A stretch of 64,000 bases of DNA from Welwitschia mirabilis (taxonomy: Eukaryota; Gnetophyta; Gnetopsida; Welwitschiales), in NCBI GenBank assembly GCA_051453625.1, contig JBOZIK010000001.1, forward strand, positions 136,383,599 through 136,447,598. Direction: 5' to 3'. Below are positions 24,160-36,811 of this stretch, one piece after another. Both the position numbers and the translations under genes were made by a program. Position 1 is the stretch's first letter, and each line of letters begins with the position of its first letter. The notes under the pieces are model-generated. The model was not told the origin of the DNA. It was given only the letters and a program-made list of their open reading frames with translations, and searched no databases.

Positions 24160-25065
24160 ATAGATAAGTCTCTCCTTTAAAATATGATTATCTCATAACA
24201 TAAAGGGTCTTCATAAGCAAATTTATACGTATTGAAAGCAAATCCCTTTGGCCTAGTCAAAGGATGATGACATCATAAATAATACCATAAGCTTGTTTGT
24301 GAATTATCTCTTGTTTGTTAAGCATCATATAAGGTATGAACTTTCATAGATTCAACTCCTAAAATTTGAGACTAGCTTATGGTTATACTTAAGCATGTGA
24401 ACTTTAATAGATTCAAATCCTACAATGTAAGATTTGGGTTATGATACTTGGGTTATGGTTGTACCTAGGTATACAAAGTAAGGTTAGCATGTGCCTTTTA
24501 ACATCTATGATAGGAATAATAGATAAGACTTGGACATCTCATGGCCAACTTCTGGGTTAGGAAGGGTCGTCAAGTGTTCTCATTTGGAAAAGAAGACGAA
24601 CAAACTTAGCGAGTGTCATATAGTTTCCCATGAATTCTTCTTCTTTTTCTTCATCAAAAGAATATGTATATATTATTTTCTTCATGACTATTGATAGGGT
24701 GGTTATTATTTTTAGTGCTAAAGATCAAACACATTACCTAGTAAAAATAATGAGATTTTCAATAGATGGCATTTTTTAAAAAATACAATAACAATTTAGC
24801 AACAACTCTTGTAAAGAGAACTAGAAATTAGAACAAAAACCATGATTATGAATATCTCACAACAAAGTGATGATTTGAGGAAGTAATGCATAAGTTGCTT
24901 CTTAAGTTAAATAATTTCAATTCATGTCTGGTTTTTAATGGTGAATTTTTGTGATTATTTTTGTGTAAAGAATTAACAAGATGTTGATTAACTTTCTGTT
25001 TTTGCATAGCTCAATGGGACACATTTTTGTTCTTTCTTTATTATGTACTTTATATAGCTAGTGTC

Positions 25066-25122
<57 letters not shown>

Positions 25123-25860
25123 TTTAAGTTTTAGTGGAATACAAAGTAAAAATCTTCATTGCTGAAACACTCAACACCATAGTATTTTTAGTGTCTAACT
25201 AGTATTCAAACACACATTTCTATTGCATCTCACTATATTTATTATTTAATGGTTTTCTATTTTGGCCAAGATATTTTACTGTGTCAAATTTTTTAGTGAT
25301 CTCAGCTATGGCATGAGAAGTGATGAAAGGTAATAGTTTGGATAATGCAGTGAAGGCCCATGATTTTGAAACTTTTCATTATGTTTTGCTAGAAGATTTA
25401 TTTAAGTCTCTATCAAGATATATTGCTTCTCAATATATCCTTTTACAAATTATCGACTTTCTTTATAAGAATAATGTTTTCACACAAGTAGTTTATATCG
25501 AACTTAAAAGGTTTTGCATGCTTGTTATTTTTCGCGGTCTTTTCTATCTATTAGACTTGTGGATTTGAGATGGTCGATAAAGATTTGGATATTAAAGTTT
25601 TCTGAAACTCTCAAAGTCCTTTGATTACTTGAAAATGGAGATAAAATTTTGATCTTAATTTAAATGAGTATTCAAAAATTCTATGTTAGGTTAAAGTAGC
25701 AAATCTCCATAAGTTTCAGATTGTTAAAACCACAAGCATAATCCTTAACTAAGAGACATTGGCCCTTTTTAATGGTATGTAACTCAGAAGTTATTTTGTG
25801 GAAATTAACTTGTAACACAAGAAAAAGGAATTAAAACTTAAGATGAGGAATTAACGTTAT
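24160..25860. other. AT-rich intergenic DNA
   Basis: No gene is supported. An imperfect ~66 bp duplication is visible at about 24340-24470. An 82-codon open frame at 25320-25568 has no recognisable domain. Confidence 0.45.
25068..25123. repeat. (CTTT)14 microsatellite
   Basis: Fourteen uninterrupted tetranucleotide units. The perfect state suggests recent expansion compared with the decayed surroundings. Confidence 0.98.
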
Positions 25861-25869
25861 GTCTAGAAA

Positions 25870-25980
25870 ATTATGTACTACAATTTAAAGATTTGTTACC
25901 TCTATTGTCATCCTGAAAACCACAATATCAAGGAGTGTTTTGTTCTTGATAAGAAAATTATTTGGGAGGAAAAACAATAG
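25870..25980 (+). pseudogene. possible gag zinc-knuckle relic
   Basis: One frame gives CYLYCHPENHNIKECFVLDKK, which resembles a retrotransposon nucleocapsid knuckle (CX2CX4HX4C) with one extra residue between the first two cysteines. A stop follows shortly after. Further + strand debris continues to about 27300 without any other motif I can name. Ty3 or Ty1 gag is possible; the evidence is one short block. Confidence 0.3.
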
Positions 25981-25989
25981 TTTTCTTTA

Positions 25990-27780
25990 AAGAGAAAGAA
26001 AAATGGAACTTCCTAAAATGAATCATCAAAACCCTCTCCAATTACTTCCCAACTTGTTATTAGTTCTTTTAAATATGAGGGTACTAGGAATTTTTCTATA
26101 ATTAAAGGAACTCCATTTATGGTATTACAAAGTTAATGTTTGAAGTGATTGAATCAAATGTTAATGCAAAAGGCTTTCATACAATGCAATGCATGGAAAA
26201 AAGGGTAGTTATAGAGTAATTCTGGTTCACAAACGCTTGAAGTATTTGCCTCTTCTCCTACTTCTATTAATCTTTCAAATATTCTTCCATTAGCTAATGC
26301 ATTTTTAGCATTTAGTAACATGAATTACAAAACATTAAAGGAGCTTCACATAAACAGGGCAAGACTTCCTTATCTGCATTAGAATGTTAGTGTTTCTTTG
26401 AAATATGCAAGGCTTATTTGATAGGTTCTAAGTAAAGGTTACTAGAGAATTTGTTTGTAATCCATAGATATCTCCCAATTTTATTGTCCTTCAAGAAATT
26501 AAGATTTTAGTAGTTGATGTTCTTTTTGTTGGAAAACATATTTGAAAGAATTTCAAATTTTTTTGAGTTGATTATATAGCAACACCTCTTTTATCGGGAA
26601 GCATATTTTAAAAAATTTCAAAGTTTTTTAAGCCAAGCATGAAGTCAACAAAGGAGGTGTTTCTATACTAGTTAATAAAAAGTGAAGTGATAAAACCTTG
26701 AATTTGGATTCTAGTTTATATATTTAACCTCTTTAGATTATTTGCTAAAATGAAAAGGAAAATTTTTGACTTTGTGACTTTGTAATGTCTACACACCAAA
26801 CAATTCGCAATCTCAATCAGAGGCTTGAAAATATCCTCTTTTTTAACCAAAAGTTCCTTAGATTATTCAAAATGACTTTAGTGTGGTTGAAATATCTTTT
26901 GATAAGCTTGGTGTTCTACTGCTATTATCTTTGCTTAATAAAATAAAAATTGATATAATTTTAAAGAAAAATAGTCTCTCTTATGTTAGCTCCTTGTCAG
27001 TCAATAATTTGTAAGAGAGTCAATATACTTGATGCAATTATCAACAAAGAAGCCATAGAATCTATTATTGATTAGATAGATTCTATATTACTAATGTTTC
27101 TTTTTAGACATTAAAGGAAAAATTAGAAGCCTATATAGGCTCCACTCTTTCAAATCATTTTCTTATTAGTAATTCTCTATTTGGGGTAGATTCTTCTTCC
27201 TTTTAAACATTGGATATTTTTCATATGAATAACCATATAGTTTCAAGACCTAGTAGAACAAATATTTTAAAATCTTTGTGGAATGTAGAGAAAAGACATG
27301 CTAATGGTATTGTTTGGATTAATTAGTCAAATCGCATTACATGTAAAATTCAAAATTATGCATGGTAATTTAAAAAGAACTTTCTACAAAAAAGTTCCAA
27401 ATTGAAGGGAAGAATGAAGAGTGTTAGCATGTAAAAATTTACATTTATATTAAGTGTTTCAGGCCAATTTATTATAAACAAAGAAATTAATTTAATTATT
27501 TTAATCATAAAATATGTCTTCTATTGTTTTAGAAATAAAATTTAATATTATGTTTTTCTCCATGGTACTTGCAGATCTTTAGCCATGTATTGGAACACAT
27601 GGTAGAAGATGGATACAATTTCGCATAAAACAATGATGGCACTGGAAATATAAGGTGGTGACATGTATTAGTTTCATTGAAAGACATATGGTAGAGGCAT
27701 GTGGAGGTGGCATTGGAGACATGTGGTGATAGCATCAGTTAGTGGAGGAATCCGGTTCCAAAGGACATGTGTTAAACTCA
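25990..27780. other. unassigned retroelement-like debris
   Basis: Peptide-like stretches occur on the + strand (for example SLEVFASSPTSINLSNILP-type segments near 26240), with many stops. No domain identified. Confidence 0.35.
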
Positions 27781-27784
27781 TCAT

Positions 27785-28040
27785 GATGAAGATTCCACCT
27801 AATGCTATATGAAGATCTCCACTAAATATTACAAGATAACCTCCACCAAATGCTAAATGATAAAGATTCTACCTAATGCTATAAGAAAAAATCTTATCTA
27901 CATGCTACAAGACAACCTCTACCAAATGCTACAAGACAGAATCTTATTTAGCTAATGCTAAATGACGAATATTCTACCTAATGCTACAAATTAAGAGCAT
28001 GTGACCACCCATCCTCTACCTAATGCTATAAGCCAAGAGC
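27785..28040 (+). repeat. degenerate minisatellite inside an LTR-like segment
   Basis: About eight diverged units of roughly 27-36 bp share the core CTACCTAATGCTACAAGA with variable tails (GAATCTTAT, GAAGATCTC). It lies just upstream of the TATA box at 28070. Confidence 0.75.
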
Positions 28041-28059
28041 TTATAACCACCTCTCACCC

Positions 28060-28298
28060 CATCTCTCCCTATAAAAGGACCTTGAACCCTTCATTGCATT
28101 CATCTTTTGATTGGCTTATCATGGGAAAGACTTGGAGGCTTGGATGTCATGATACTCTAACATCTTTCTTAGGGGTGGAATGCTCAAGGCTAGTTGAGGA
28201 GTTCTTCTTCTTCTCCTCTTTCATTTAATGTAATGTATTTTTTTCATCTTAATAAAGAATTGGTTTGAACCCTTTTATTATTAATGCATAATTTCAAT
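28060..28298 (+). mobile_element. 3' part of an LTR (TATA box, poly(A) signal, primer site)
   Basis: TATAAAAG at 28070-28077 is followed about 180 bp later by AATAAA at 28251-28256. Then comes TTTCAATTGGTATTAGCAA, in which TGGTATTAGC at 28299 resembles the tRNA-Met primer-binding site TGGTATCAGAGC. This is the order expected for U3-R-U5 and primer site of a + strand LTR element. The upstream limit of the LTR was not found. The primer-site module is duplicated (next entry). Confidence 0.6.
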
Positions 28299-28390
28299 TG
28301 GTATTAGCAATGTTTAAGTAGAACTAATTCTTAAGATAAGTTTTATTCTTTCCTTATTAATGCATATTAAAATGGTATTAGCAACCTTTA
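28272..28390 (+). repeat. tandem duplication of LTR end plus primer-site-like sequence
   Basis: TGGTATTAGCAA occurs at 28299-28310 and again at 28373-28384, each preceded by TTATTAATGCATA. The period is 74 bp. Confidence 0.75.
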
Positions 28391-28399
28391 AGGAAATCT

Positions 28400-31040
28400 T
28401 ACTTAATTATCAAGTTCTTTTAAACAATGTGAGTTATTTAAAGTTACTTTGGTGATTTACAGTTCCTATTATTTGACAAATCTTATGTGTTTAGGTTTAT
28501 ACTTTCTATGCTTATAAAGGGTTGTAAAGTATCAAAGGATCTGATAACTCACCAATACTTATGTAGTGAATGAGATTATACCTTCATACTGAGCCTTAAT
28601 AACATGATGATTTAGTGCATATTTCAGATATAGGAATCTTTAGAGTAAAGTACGAGAGTTGGATGACTTGATTAGACCCTTAGAGCATTCTATTTCTTTG
28701 CATTATTTGATCAATATTTACTATTATAAAGGTGAGACTAATCATCTTTTAGAAGGCATGTGTACTAGCTCTAAAGATGGTAACACTAGTCAAACTAATT
28801 TCTAAACCTTTAACTGAAGCTTAAACAAGAAAGCTAGACCTGCACACTAAATACTAATAGTTAGTTCTTTATGATAGAGGTTTCATATTAAATGGTATTA
28901 AGGCTTAAATAGTTAGAAATGATTATAAATATGATATTCATAACCTTTAAATAACTACATTTCTAGAATTAGGGGGCACAAAAGTTATCTAAATTTAGCA
29001 GTAACTAGTGTGATAACAAATTAGATAAATACATTAGTAAGTGTTATAAGATGATACAACTAAACAACTAAAATAAGAAAACTTAATATAAACACTTATA
29101 AAATTTAATATAGTACTTATTATTTCAACAAGTTAATTTAGGGCTAAATTAGATATTCTTTGAGAAAATAATAAAATTATTAAATTTATCAAAAAAATTA
29201 TATCTAAGAGCCAACTTTTATTTCAATAGTATAAGGGAGTAAGAGGTTTAATTGAAAGCTTGTCTAAGTTTAATTTCATATTTATAGGAAAGCCCTTCAA
29301 ATTATCCTAAGGCTTCATGTGTACTTAGGCTTATTCTATTTTATTATGTGCTTAAGCCTATGCGCTATTATATATAAGAGTACTCTATTTATGTAGTACA
29401 TGTTTTTAAAAAGTTACAACAAAAATACAAGTTCACCTTGCTATTACAATTCTAATTTATCATTGAGTTTTAGTTCTTATAAGAGTTTAATATATATACA
29501 TGAATAGAAAGTCTAACTTAGACTTCATTAGTACCACTTATGGTCAAGGGCTCTTTTACACCAATTCATCATGCTTGAATTCTTTATCACCTTAAAGAAG
29601 AATCTCTAGATAATATATGGCTTTTAATAAAAATATTAAGGTTCAATCATGGAATGGAAAGTAAATGAATAAGATGCATAAGAATATCAAAATATGTTGG
29701 TTTTGAAAACCAAAGATTTTTTAATCAAGCAAAGTAAAAATCATAATAAGCTATGTAAAAGATCATAAGGAAATTATGATATCTATCTATGAACTTATAA
29801 GTTTAAAACTATTTATGATTTTTAAAGGAGAAAATAAATGAGATGAAGGAGGTGAAAGGTCTAGGAATTCATTAAATTTTTTGGTTCTAAACAAAAGTAG
29901 TACTTAAAATAATAAATTGTACTCTTATATTGTTCATAAATTCTATGAATGATTAGTGAAATTATAAAGAATATAGCAATCATTATAATAATGATAAATT
30001 AAGAAAAATATTTTGTAAAGAGCCTTTTATATTTCGTTACAATCATGAATAACAAATTTATTTTTCAATTTACAATTATGTAAAAATAAATTAAAAAGTT
30101 ATTGTATCCTTTAATTTGTTGATTTTAAGAATTTGAATAATAAGATTTGTTAGTAAGAGAAATTTTATTTATAAATTTCAAGGTAGGTAATAAAGGCCTT
30201 TTCTAACTTACTTATATATAGATATATTTAATTTATTATTTGTTTAAGTAAACAACCACTATTACTCAATGTTTTTAGTGAAAGAGTGAGATCTTATTAT
30301 TTAAGATTTTAAATAGGAGGATGGATCAAGATTCCTACAAAAGAATGGACCTGTCAACTATGTGATTAAAATACTATTGAAGAGAAATACTAAATTTCCT
30401 TGTAATATGCTAAACTTGAGCACATAAGATACAAGTAGTACATTATAGTTACCAATCTAATAAATTTATTTCAAATTGTATCAAGACCACTTGTTAACTT
30501 CATTTATGATTGTTTCAAATCTTGTTGCATGTACATTTCAACTATCCAATATATCCTTAGGATCTATAAATATAATACAATTTTAGTGTCAAATTCATAA
30601 TTATTTACATGTACATTCTATGATACATGACTAGGTGTTAATAATGTCAAAGTCTTCAATCTAAAATGTTGAATTTTAATAAATTTTTTTCTTAAGATTT
30701 ATTGCTTGTGAAATCTAGATCTACTATGATATTTATTAAGCATGTTATAGTGGTTTTGTATTAAGTGAGTGTGAATGAATCAAGTTATTATAGTGATCAA
30801 ACACTTAAAAGGTTTTTAAAGACGTTTATAAAACTAGAACTAAAGTTAAAATTAAAATTTTTATTACATTTATAAAACTTTAAGGATTTATTACATAGAA
30901 TAAATGTAGGTGTCATAAGCTTGAAAGATGTCATCTACAACATTACATAAAGGTTTACATAAAACTTAAATAATTCAACCAAATTATAGATTTTTATGTC
31001 TAATTCAGTAGCACACTCTTATAAATTTATGAACTAAAGG
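28400..31040. other. AT-rich DNA without recognisable genes
   Basis: About 2.6 kb with dense stops in all frames and no motifs. It could be the interior of the LTR element that begins at 28.3 kb, but nothing in it identifies a retroelement protein. Confidence 0.45.
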
Positions 31041-31069
31041 TGAGAAAGCATGAGAACGAGCAGGCAGAT
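31041..31069 (-). mobile_element. copia 3' LTR, left piece
   Basis: GAAAGCATGAGAACGAGCAG here corresponds to GGAAGCATGAAAATGGGCAA in the intact LTR at about 46391. The match stops exactly where the gypsy LTR begins. Confidence 0.65.
31065..31069 (+). repeat. target-site duplication, left copy
   Basis: CAGAT immediately precedes the TG that opens the first long LTR. Its partner TAAAT follows the CA that closes the last LTR (43244-43248). The two differ by one C/T and one G/A change, as expected for decay. Confidence 0.55.
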
Positions 31070-31501
31070 TGTCATGTCCCAAATTTCATACAATCAAGGC
31101 TTAAGTTCAAAATATTTTAAAGCTAATACTTCAGATAAATTTTGTATGTTTTTCTTTATTGCTAATAGTTTCACGATTATTATTTTGTGCTTTGGCTTAT
31201 TCATTCAATTGCTCATTTTGAAAAATGGCAAGGAGTTGTGCATTTGAATTTCAAATTATTATGATTAAAAGATGCTTAATGTCTAGAGTTATTATTTTAT
31301 TTATTACCAAAATTGCTATAATGTTTATGAAATGTTTTAATTACTACTAATATCTCATTATTTATTAATTACGTAATCTTAATTATTATTTATTATTTTC
31401 TCAGTGGCCTGGTAAGGTAACGGAAATCCCCACCTTATAACCACCCTCATTTATGATGTTTAATCTTTATATGCCCATGACTCATTCCACTAAACCTTAA
31501 C

Positions 31502-31509
31502 TATAAATA
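31502..31509 (+). promoter_or_regulatory. TATA box of LTR1
   Basis: TATAAATA in a CT-rich setting about 430 bp into the LTR. The corresponding part is deleted from LTR2 and lies in N gaps in LTR3 and LTR4. Confidence 0.6.
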
Positions 31510-32003
31510 AAACCCTCCTTCTTTTCTTCCCTTACTTTCATTTGTGGAGGACCCTTTGCTACTGAGTCTTAAAGCCTAGGAAAGTCTTGGAGCCTTGAAA
31601 CCTTCACGAGATATTGAATTCTTCTCAAAAATTGGTATGGTTTTATGGCTTACTTTAATTTTTTATATGATTTCATGATCCTTCTCTTATAACCTTGTAT
31701 GGTTTTATGGTTTTTGTTAAACTCTTTTTTATTCATGTAAACCCATTTATCTCTTGTATGTCCTAATTGACTCTTACATCTTTTACATGTTTGAAGTAAA
31801 TCTCTTCTTATGCATATCCTGGTTATGATTTATCTTTAATATTTAAAGCTTTATTATGAACAAATCATGTGGCTTTGAGGGCTAGACCATCTGAAGGGCT
31901 CCTACTGGTTATAGAAGTGGCTGTCAATGATTAGTATGGTTATCCATCTAGCTATTGCATGATCTGATGTTGTGCAGCTTCAAGGGTTTATCCTACCTAA
32001 AGA

Positions 32004-32024
32004 ATTCCTATTGGCCATAGGAAT
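32004..32024 (+). other. conserved hairpin within the LTR
   Basis: ATTCCTAT-TGGCC-ATAGGAAT is a perfect 8 bp stem with a 5-base loop. Equivalents lie at 34667-34685, 37631-37649 and 41403-41421 in the other LTRs. A weaker relative (CTCCTA...TAGGAG) lies about 105 bp upstream in each. Confidence 0.75.
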
Positions 32025-33720
32025 GATCCATTAGACAATGGGTAATTAACACCCCTCTAATGGGGCATACTGTTCATTAAACATTTTTATGAGATTTGAA
32101 TATTATACCTCGATTTTTATATTGATTTGAGATTTCGGTCAATTGAAATTTTTGTGATTTTTTCTATTCTCAAAAACCCTCACCTTAAACCTTGCCATGA
32201 ACCATACTGGGAACTATGGAGGTACAATTCTCATACCACGCCTATTTTGCAGGAAAAGCTTCGATGAATGAGGCGGAAGAAGTTTAAGCTTGGTGTCTAC
32301 TATGGAATTTCCTCATTTTAAAAATAATTCCTTGAGAATTTCTATAACTCCTGGAAGATTGTTATTAATTATTTTCCTTATAACCTTGCATTTGAAATTA
32401 TCATTGTATTTGAGCCTTAAGTGGTGATACTTCATTGATGAAGGAATATTAGTTCTTGTATAATAGTATTGTCTCATTATCAAGTTAATAAGAATGCATC
32501 TATTAGATTTTTATCAAGAATCTTACTTATAGATAATTTAATATTTTTATGAAATGTTTAAATGATAGCATTAATTTCTATTCATTCTCAATTCAATTTC
32601 CTTCTTTTATCAAATAAGCATAAATAATGGAGGTCCTATGATAGAATTAATTAATTTTTATAAGGATACTTGAACTTAAGATGCCCTCTTGGAATTGCAT
32701 AGGAAATAAGAAAACCCAAGTATGAGCAGTCAGATTTAGCAAGATTTTTCCTTAGTGTATTTTCTTAGGTATGTTTTTTTGCATAATAAAAGAAGAAGTA
32801 AAAGAAAAAGAGAGATTAAAGAACTATAACAACAACCTTTCTTTCTACAGTTTGTTCTTTTAAGATTGCATCAAGAAGGCACCCATTAAATAAAAGAAAT
32901 AGTTCATTTAAAATTTAACTACCATCATATTATAATGATTTTCAGCAATGCATGATTGATTTTTTTTGCAAGCAGCATGTGTCCTTTTCCTCCCTTCTGT
33001 GTGATCAAATTTCTTCCTAACCTTCATATTCCTCTTAGCCACTTTTATTGCATTTTTGCCTAAGCACCTTCACCATAAAATCTTAGATGCAGTTACCTTT
33101 TGTAATGCGATCTTATTTGTGCATTGTCTTCCTCTTTTTTACGTCTTTTCATCTTAGCATTTTTCTTTCTCTTGTGCATTAGTCGGTTATCCCTCTTCAA
33201 GAAACATATTCTTCTCCTTATTGAAATTAGCAATCATCTTTATATTCGTTAAAAGGTTAAATGTTTCAAAACCAGCTTTTGAATAGATGTTTTATAAATA
33301 TAAGCTTAATTTGTACTCCATTTTATCATATTTAGACATTTCCATTTACTGTTTCGAATTCCTATTTTTTTAAAAATACAAAAATGGCTTGAATGTAGCT
33401 TGTTAGTTATTTTTTCATGGATTTGAGCTTAATCTATACGTTTAAGGGTAAAAATGGGGTGTTTTTAATCAAAAACACACTCTATTTTATCATTTTTAAA
33501 TATTTTAAATCACTTTTGATATTTGATGAATGAACAACGTAAAACAGTCTAAATAACTTAAGTAATTTTAATTAATGATTAAATTAAATTACATCTTATA
33601 CAATTATATTGAACCAATATTAAGTCGTTATCTTTAGATTTATCTATATAGAGAGGTTTTATATTTTGGATGTTAAAGCAAGTAAGAAATTTTCAACTGT
33701 AAAATTTTTCAGTTGTTTTA

Positions 33721-34256
33721 TTTGGCATGAAATCCTAGGTTTCGAATTTATTGGGAACAATTATGGTTAAGTTGATGAATTCACTGGCATAACTATTGTT
33801 AAGTTGATGATTTCACTAGGTATAACTACTGTTAGCTTTACGAATTTACTTGGCTTAACTATTTTAACATGGCTTTATGATATGTGTAGTTGATTTGCAC
33901 AAGAATAATATGGCTTCAAGAAGAATCAACCAAACTAAAGATCCAATGCTAGTTAACAACTTAGTGGGTGAAGTTCATGAGCAAGCAATGGAAAGAAAGA
34001 TGACAACTCTATTAAGAAAATGATAATGCAAGTTAAAAGAATGAATCCTACAACTTTCAAAGGTGTTAGCAACATGACAAATATAGAAGCATGATTAGTT
34101 TATATGCAAAATGCACTAGAAATATTTAATTTTACTACTTAACAACTTGTTAAAGAGTAACTTTGTCATAGGAATAAGTAAAAGTAGAGTACTTAAAAAG
34201 GAAATATTTTACCAATTTTTAATTTTGAGGACAAAACCTCTTAAGAGGTGAAGAAA
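33721..34256 (+). mobile_element. interior 1 of the gypsy complex, with gag remnant
   Basis: Only 536 bp lie between LTRs 1 and 2. A frame from ATG 33910 reads MASRRINQTKDPMLVNNLVG and is then broken. In another frame NPTTFKGVSNMTNIEA is followed by a stop in place of W and then LVYMQNALEIFNFTT. This resembles the gypsy gag block TFKG...EAW...ME..FE...CT. Near the right end, FEDKTS and AAGAGGTGAAGAAA (polypurine tract) lead into LTR2. No protease, RT or integrase remains. Confidence 0.7.
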
Positions 34257-36426
34257 TATCACGTTCCAAATTTCAAACAATCCAGACTTAAGTTCAAAAT
34301 ATTTTTAAGGCTTACTTTAATATCTTGTATGATTTCATGATCCTTCTCTCATAACTTTATATGGTTTTATGGTTTTCGTTAATCTCTTTTTGGTTCATGC
34401 AAACCCATTTATCTCTTATATGTCTTAATTGACTCCTGCATCTTTCACATGTTTGAAGTAAATATTTTCTTATGCATATCCTGGCTATGATTTATCTTTG
34501 ATGTTTAAAGGTTTGTTGTGATTAAATCATGTGGCTTTGGGGGCTAGGCCATCTGAAGGGCTCCTCCTAGTCATATGAGTGGCTGTAGGTGATTAGGATG
34601 GTTATCCATCTAGCTGTTGCATGACATGATGTTATGCGGCTTCAGGGGGTTATCCCACCTGAAGGGTTCCTATTGGCCATAGGAATGATCCAGTAGACAA
34701 TGGGTAATTGACACCCCTCTGATAGGGATACTATTCATTAAACATTTTTATAAGATTTGGATATTATACCTCAATTGGTGTATTGATTTGAGGTTTGGGT
34801 CAACTAATATTTCCGTGGATTCTTTCCTATTCTCAAAACCCTTACCTTAAACCTTGTCATGGGCCATACTGGGAATTGTGGAGGTACAGTTCTCACACCA
34901 TGCCTATTTTACAGGAAAATCTTCAACGAATGAGGCGGAAGGAGTTTAAGCTTGGTGTCTACTATGGAATTTTCTCATTTTTAAAAATAATTACTTAATC
35001 ACTTCTGTAACTCCTAGAAGATTGTTATTGATTGTTTTCCTTATAACCTTAATTTGAAATTATCATTATATTTAAGTGGCGATACTTCATTGATGAAGAA
35101 ATATTAGTTCTTGTATAATAATGTTGTCTCATTGTCAAGTTAATAAGCATGCATCTATTAGATTTTTACCAAGAATCCTGCTTATAAATAATTTAATATT
35201 TTTATGGAATGTTTAAATGATAGCATTAATTTCTGTTCATTCTTAATTCAAATTACTTCTTCTATCAAATAAGCATAAATAATGTAGGTTCTATATTTTA
35301 GATAATCATAGATAGAGTTAATTAATTTTTATGAGGATACTTGAACTTAAGATGCCCTCTTGGAATTGCATAGGAAATAAGAATACCCAAGTATGAATGA
35401 TCAGATTTGATAAGATTTTTCCTTAATGTATTTTCTTAGATATTTTTTTTACATAAAAAAGAAGTAAAAGAAAAATAGAGGTTACAGAACCATAACAACA
35501 ACGTTTCTTTCTACCAATTTTTTCTTTTATCATTGCATCAAGAAGGCACATGTTAAATAAAAGAAATAGCTCACTTAAAATTTAACTGCCATCATATTAT
35601 AATGATTTTCAATAATGCATGATTGATTTCCTTGCAAACAGCGTGTGTCTTTTTCCTTCCTTCTGCATGGTCAAATTTCTTTGTAACCTCCATATTCCTC
35701 TCAGCTACTTTTATTGCATTTTTGCCTAAGTGCCTTCACCATAAAATCTTAGATGTAGTTAGCTTTTGTAATGCAATCTTATTTGTGCATTATCTTCCTC
35801 TCTTTTATGTCTTTTCATATTAGCATTTTTCTTTCTCTTGTGCATCAGTCGGTCATCCCTCTTCAACAAACATATTCTTCTCCTTATCAGAATCAGCAAT
35901 TGTCTTTATATTCATTAAAAGTTTAAATGTTTCAAACCTAACTTTTAGATAGTCTTTTTATAAATATAAGCTTATTTTATACCCTTTAGGGTAAAACCTA
36001 GGTGTTTCCAGTCAAAAATGTACTCCATTTTATAATTTTCAGATGTTTTCATTTACTGTTTCGAATTCTTATTTTTTAAAAAATACAAAAATGGCTTGAA
36101 CAAATTTTGTTAGTTATTATTTCATTGATCTGAGCTTAATCTATGTCCTTAAGGTAAAAATGTGGTATTTCTAATTAAAAACACACTCTATTTTATCATT
36201 TTTAAACATTTTAAATCACTATTGCCATTTGATGAATAAACAATGTAAAACAGTCTAAATAACTTAAGCAATTTTAATTAATGATTAAATTAAATTACAT
36301 CTTATACAATTATATTAGACTAATATTAAGTCTTTAACTTTAGATTTAATTATATAGAGAGGTTTTATATTTTGGGTATTAGAGCAAGTATGAAATTTTT
36401 AACTATAAAACTTTTTGATCATTTCA
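34257..36426 (+). mobile_element. LTR2 of the gypsy complex, internally deleted
   Basis: It starts TATCACGTTCC (decayed TGTCACGTCCC). After about 50 bp it jumps to the position near 590 of LTR1, so about 540 bp including the TATA box are lost. The deletion joins two TTTTA-containing sites (near 34305). The rest is collinear with LTR1. Confidence 0.75.
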
Positions 36427-36448
36427 TTATATTTCTTACTTTGTTCGG

Positions 36449-36811
36449 TTATTGTAAGGCTGTACAATTAATGGGACTTAAATATTCTAGCCAATGAATA
36501 TCATGATTTAAAGGTCTTAAATCTTCATTGTCTTCCCAATAACATCCTATTAGAACTTTCTTTTTAGGCCTTTTTACCTAAGTTGTTTGAGAAGATTCTT
36601 TTTGTGAGTGAGATGATGTAAGAATAGTACCCAATAATTTCTCAAATTCATTCATTAATTTGGGAATATTGTTCTTTCACCCCTTTCCAAGGGTGACTTC
36701 ATCCTCCATAAAATCTTTCTCTTCCACTTCTATTTTAACTTTATTTCTAGTCTGCTCATCTAGACCATATTTATGAGGGTCTATAACATAACTACCTCTT
36801 TCATCCCAACA
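36449..36811 (-). pseudogene. unidentified, mostly open - strand frame between LTR2 and LTR3
   Basis: On the - strand, 121 codons run in one frame with only two internal stops (one TGA after LGKG, one TAG) before a terminal TAA. Phrases include DERGSYVIDPHKYGLDEQTR, NNIPKLMNEFEKLLGTIL and CYWEDNEDLRPLNHDIHWLE. It is acidic, looks like real protein, and is better kept than the gag relics around it. It has no ATG at a sensible place and no family I recognise. It could be a piece of another element inserted between the LTRs. Confidence 0.45.

Larger units (their letters stand above)
31070..33720 (+). mobile_element. LTR1 of the gypsy complex
   Basis: A full-length LTR of about 2.65 kb, the only complete one. 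It holds a TATA box (TATAAATA, 31502-31509), two hairpin-forming repeats (second at 32004-32024), and a decayed primer-site-like block near its end. The following TTTGGCATGAAATCCTAGG is the decayed true primer-binding site. Confidence 0.75.
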
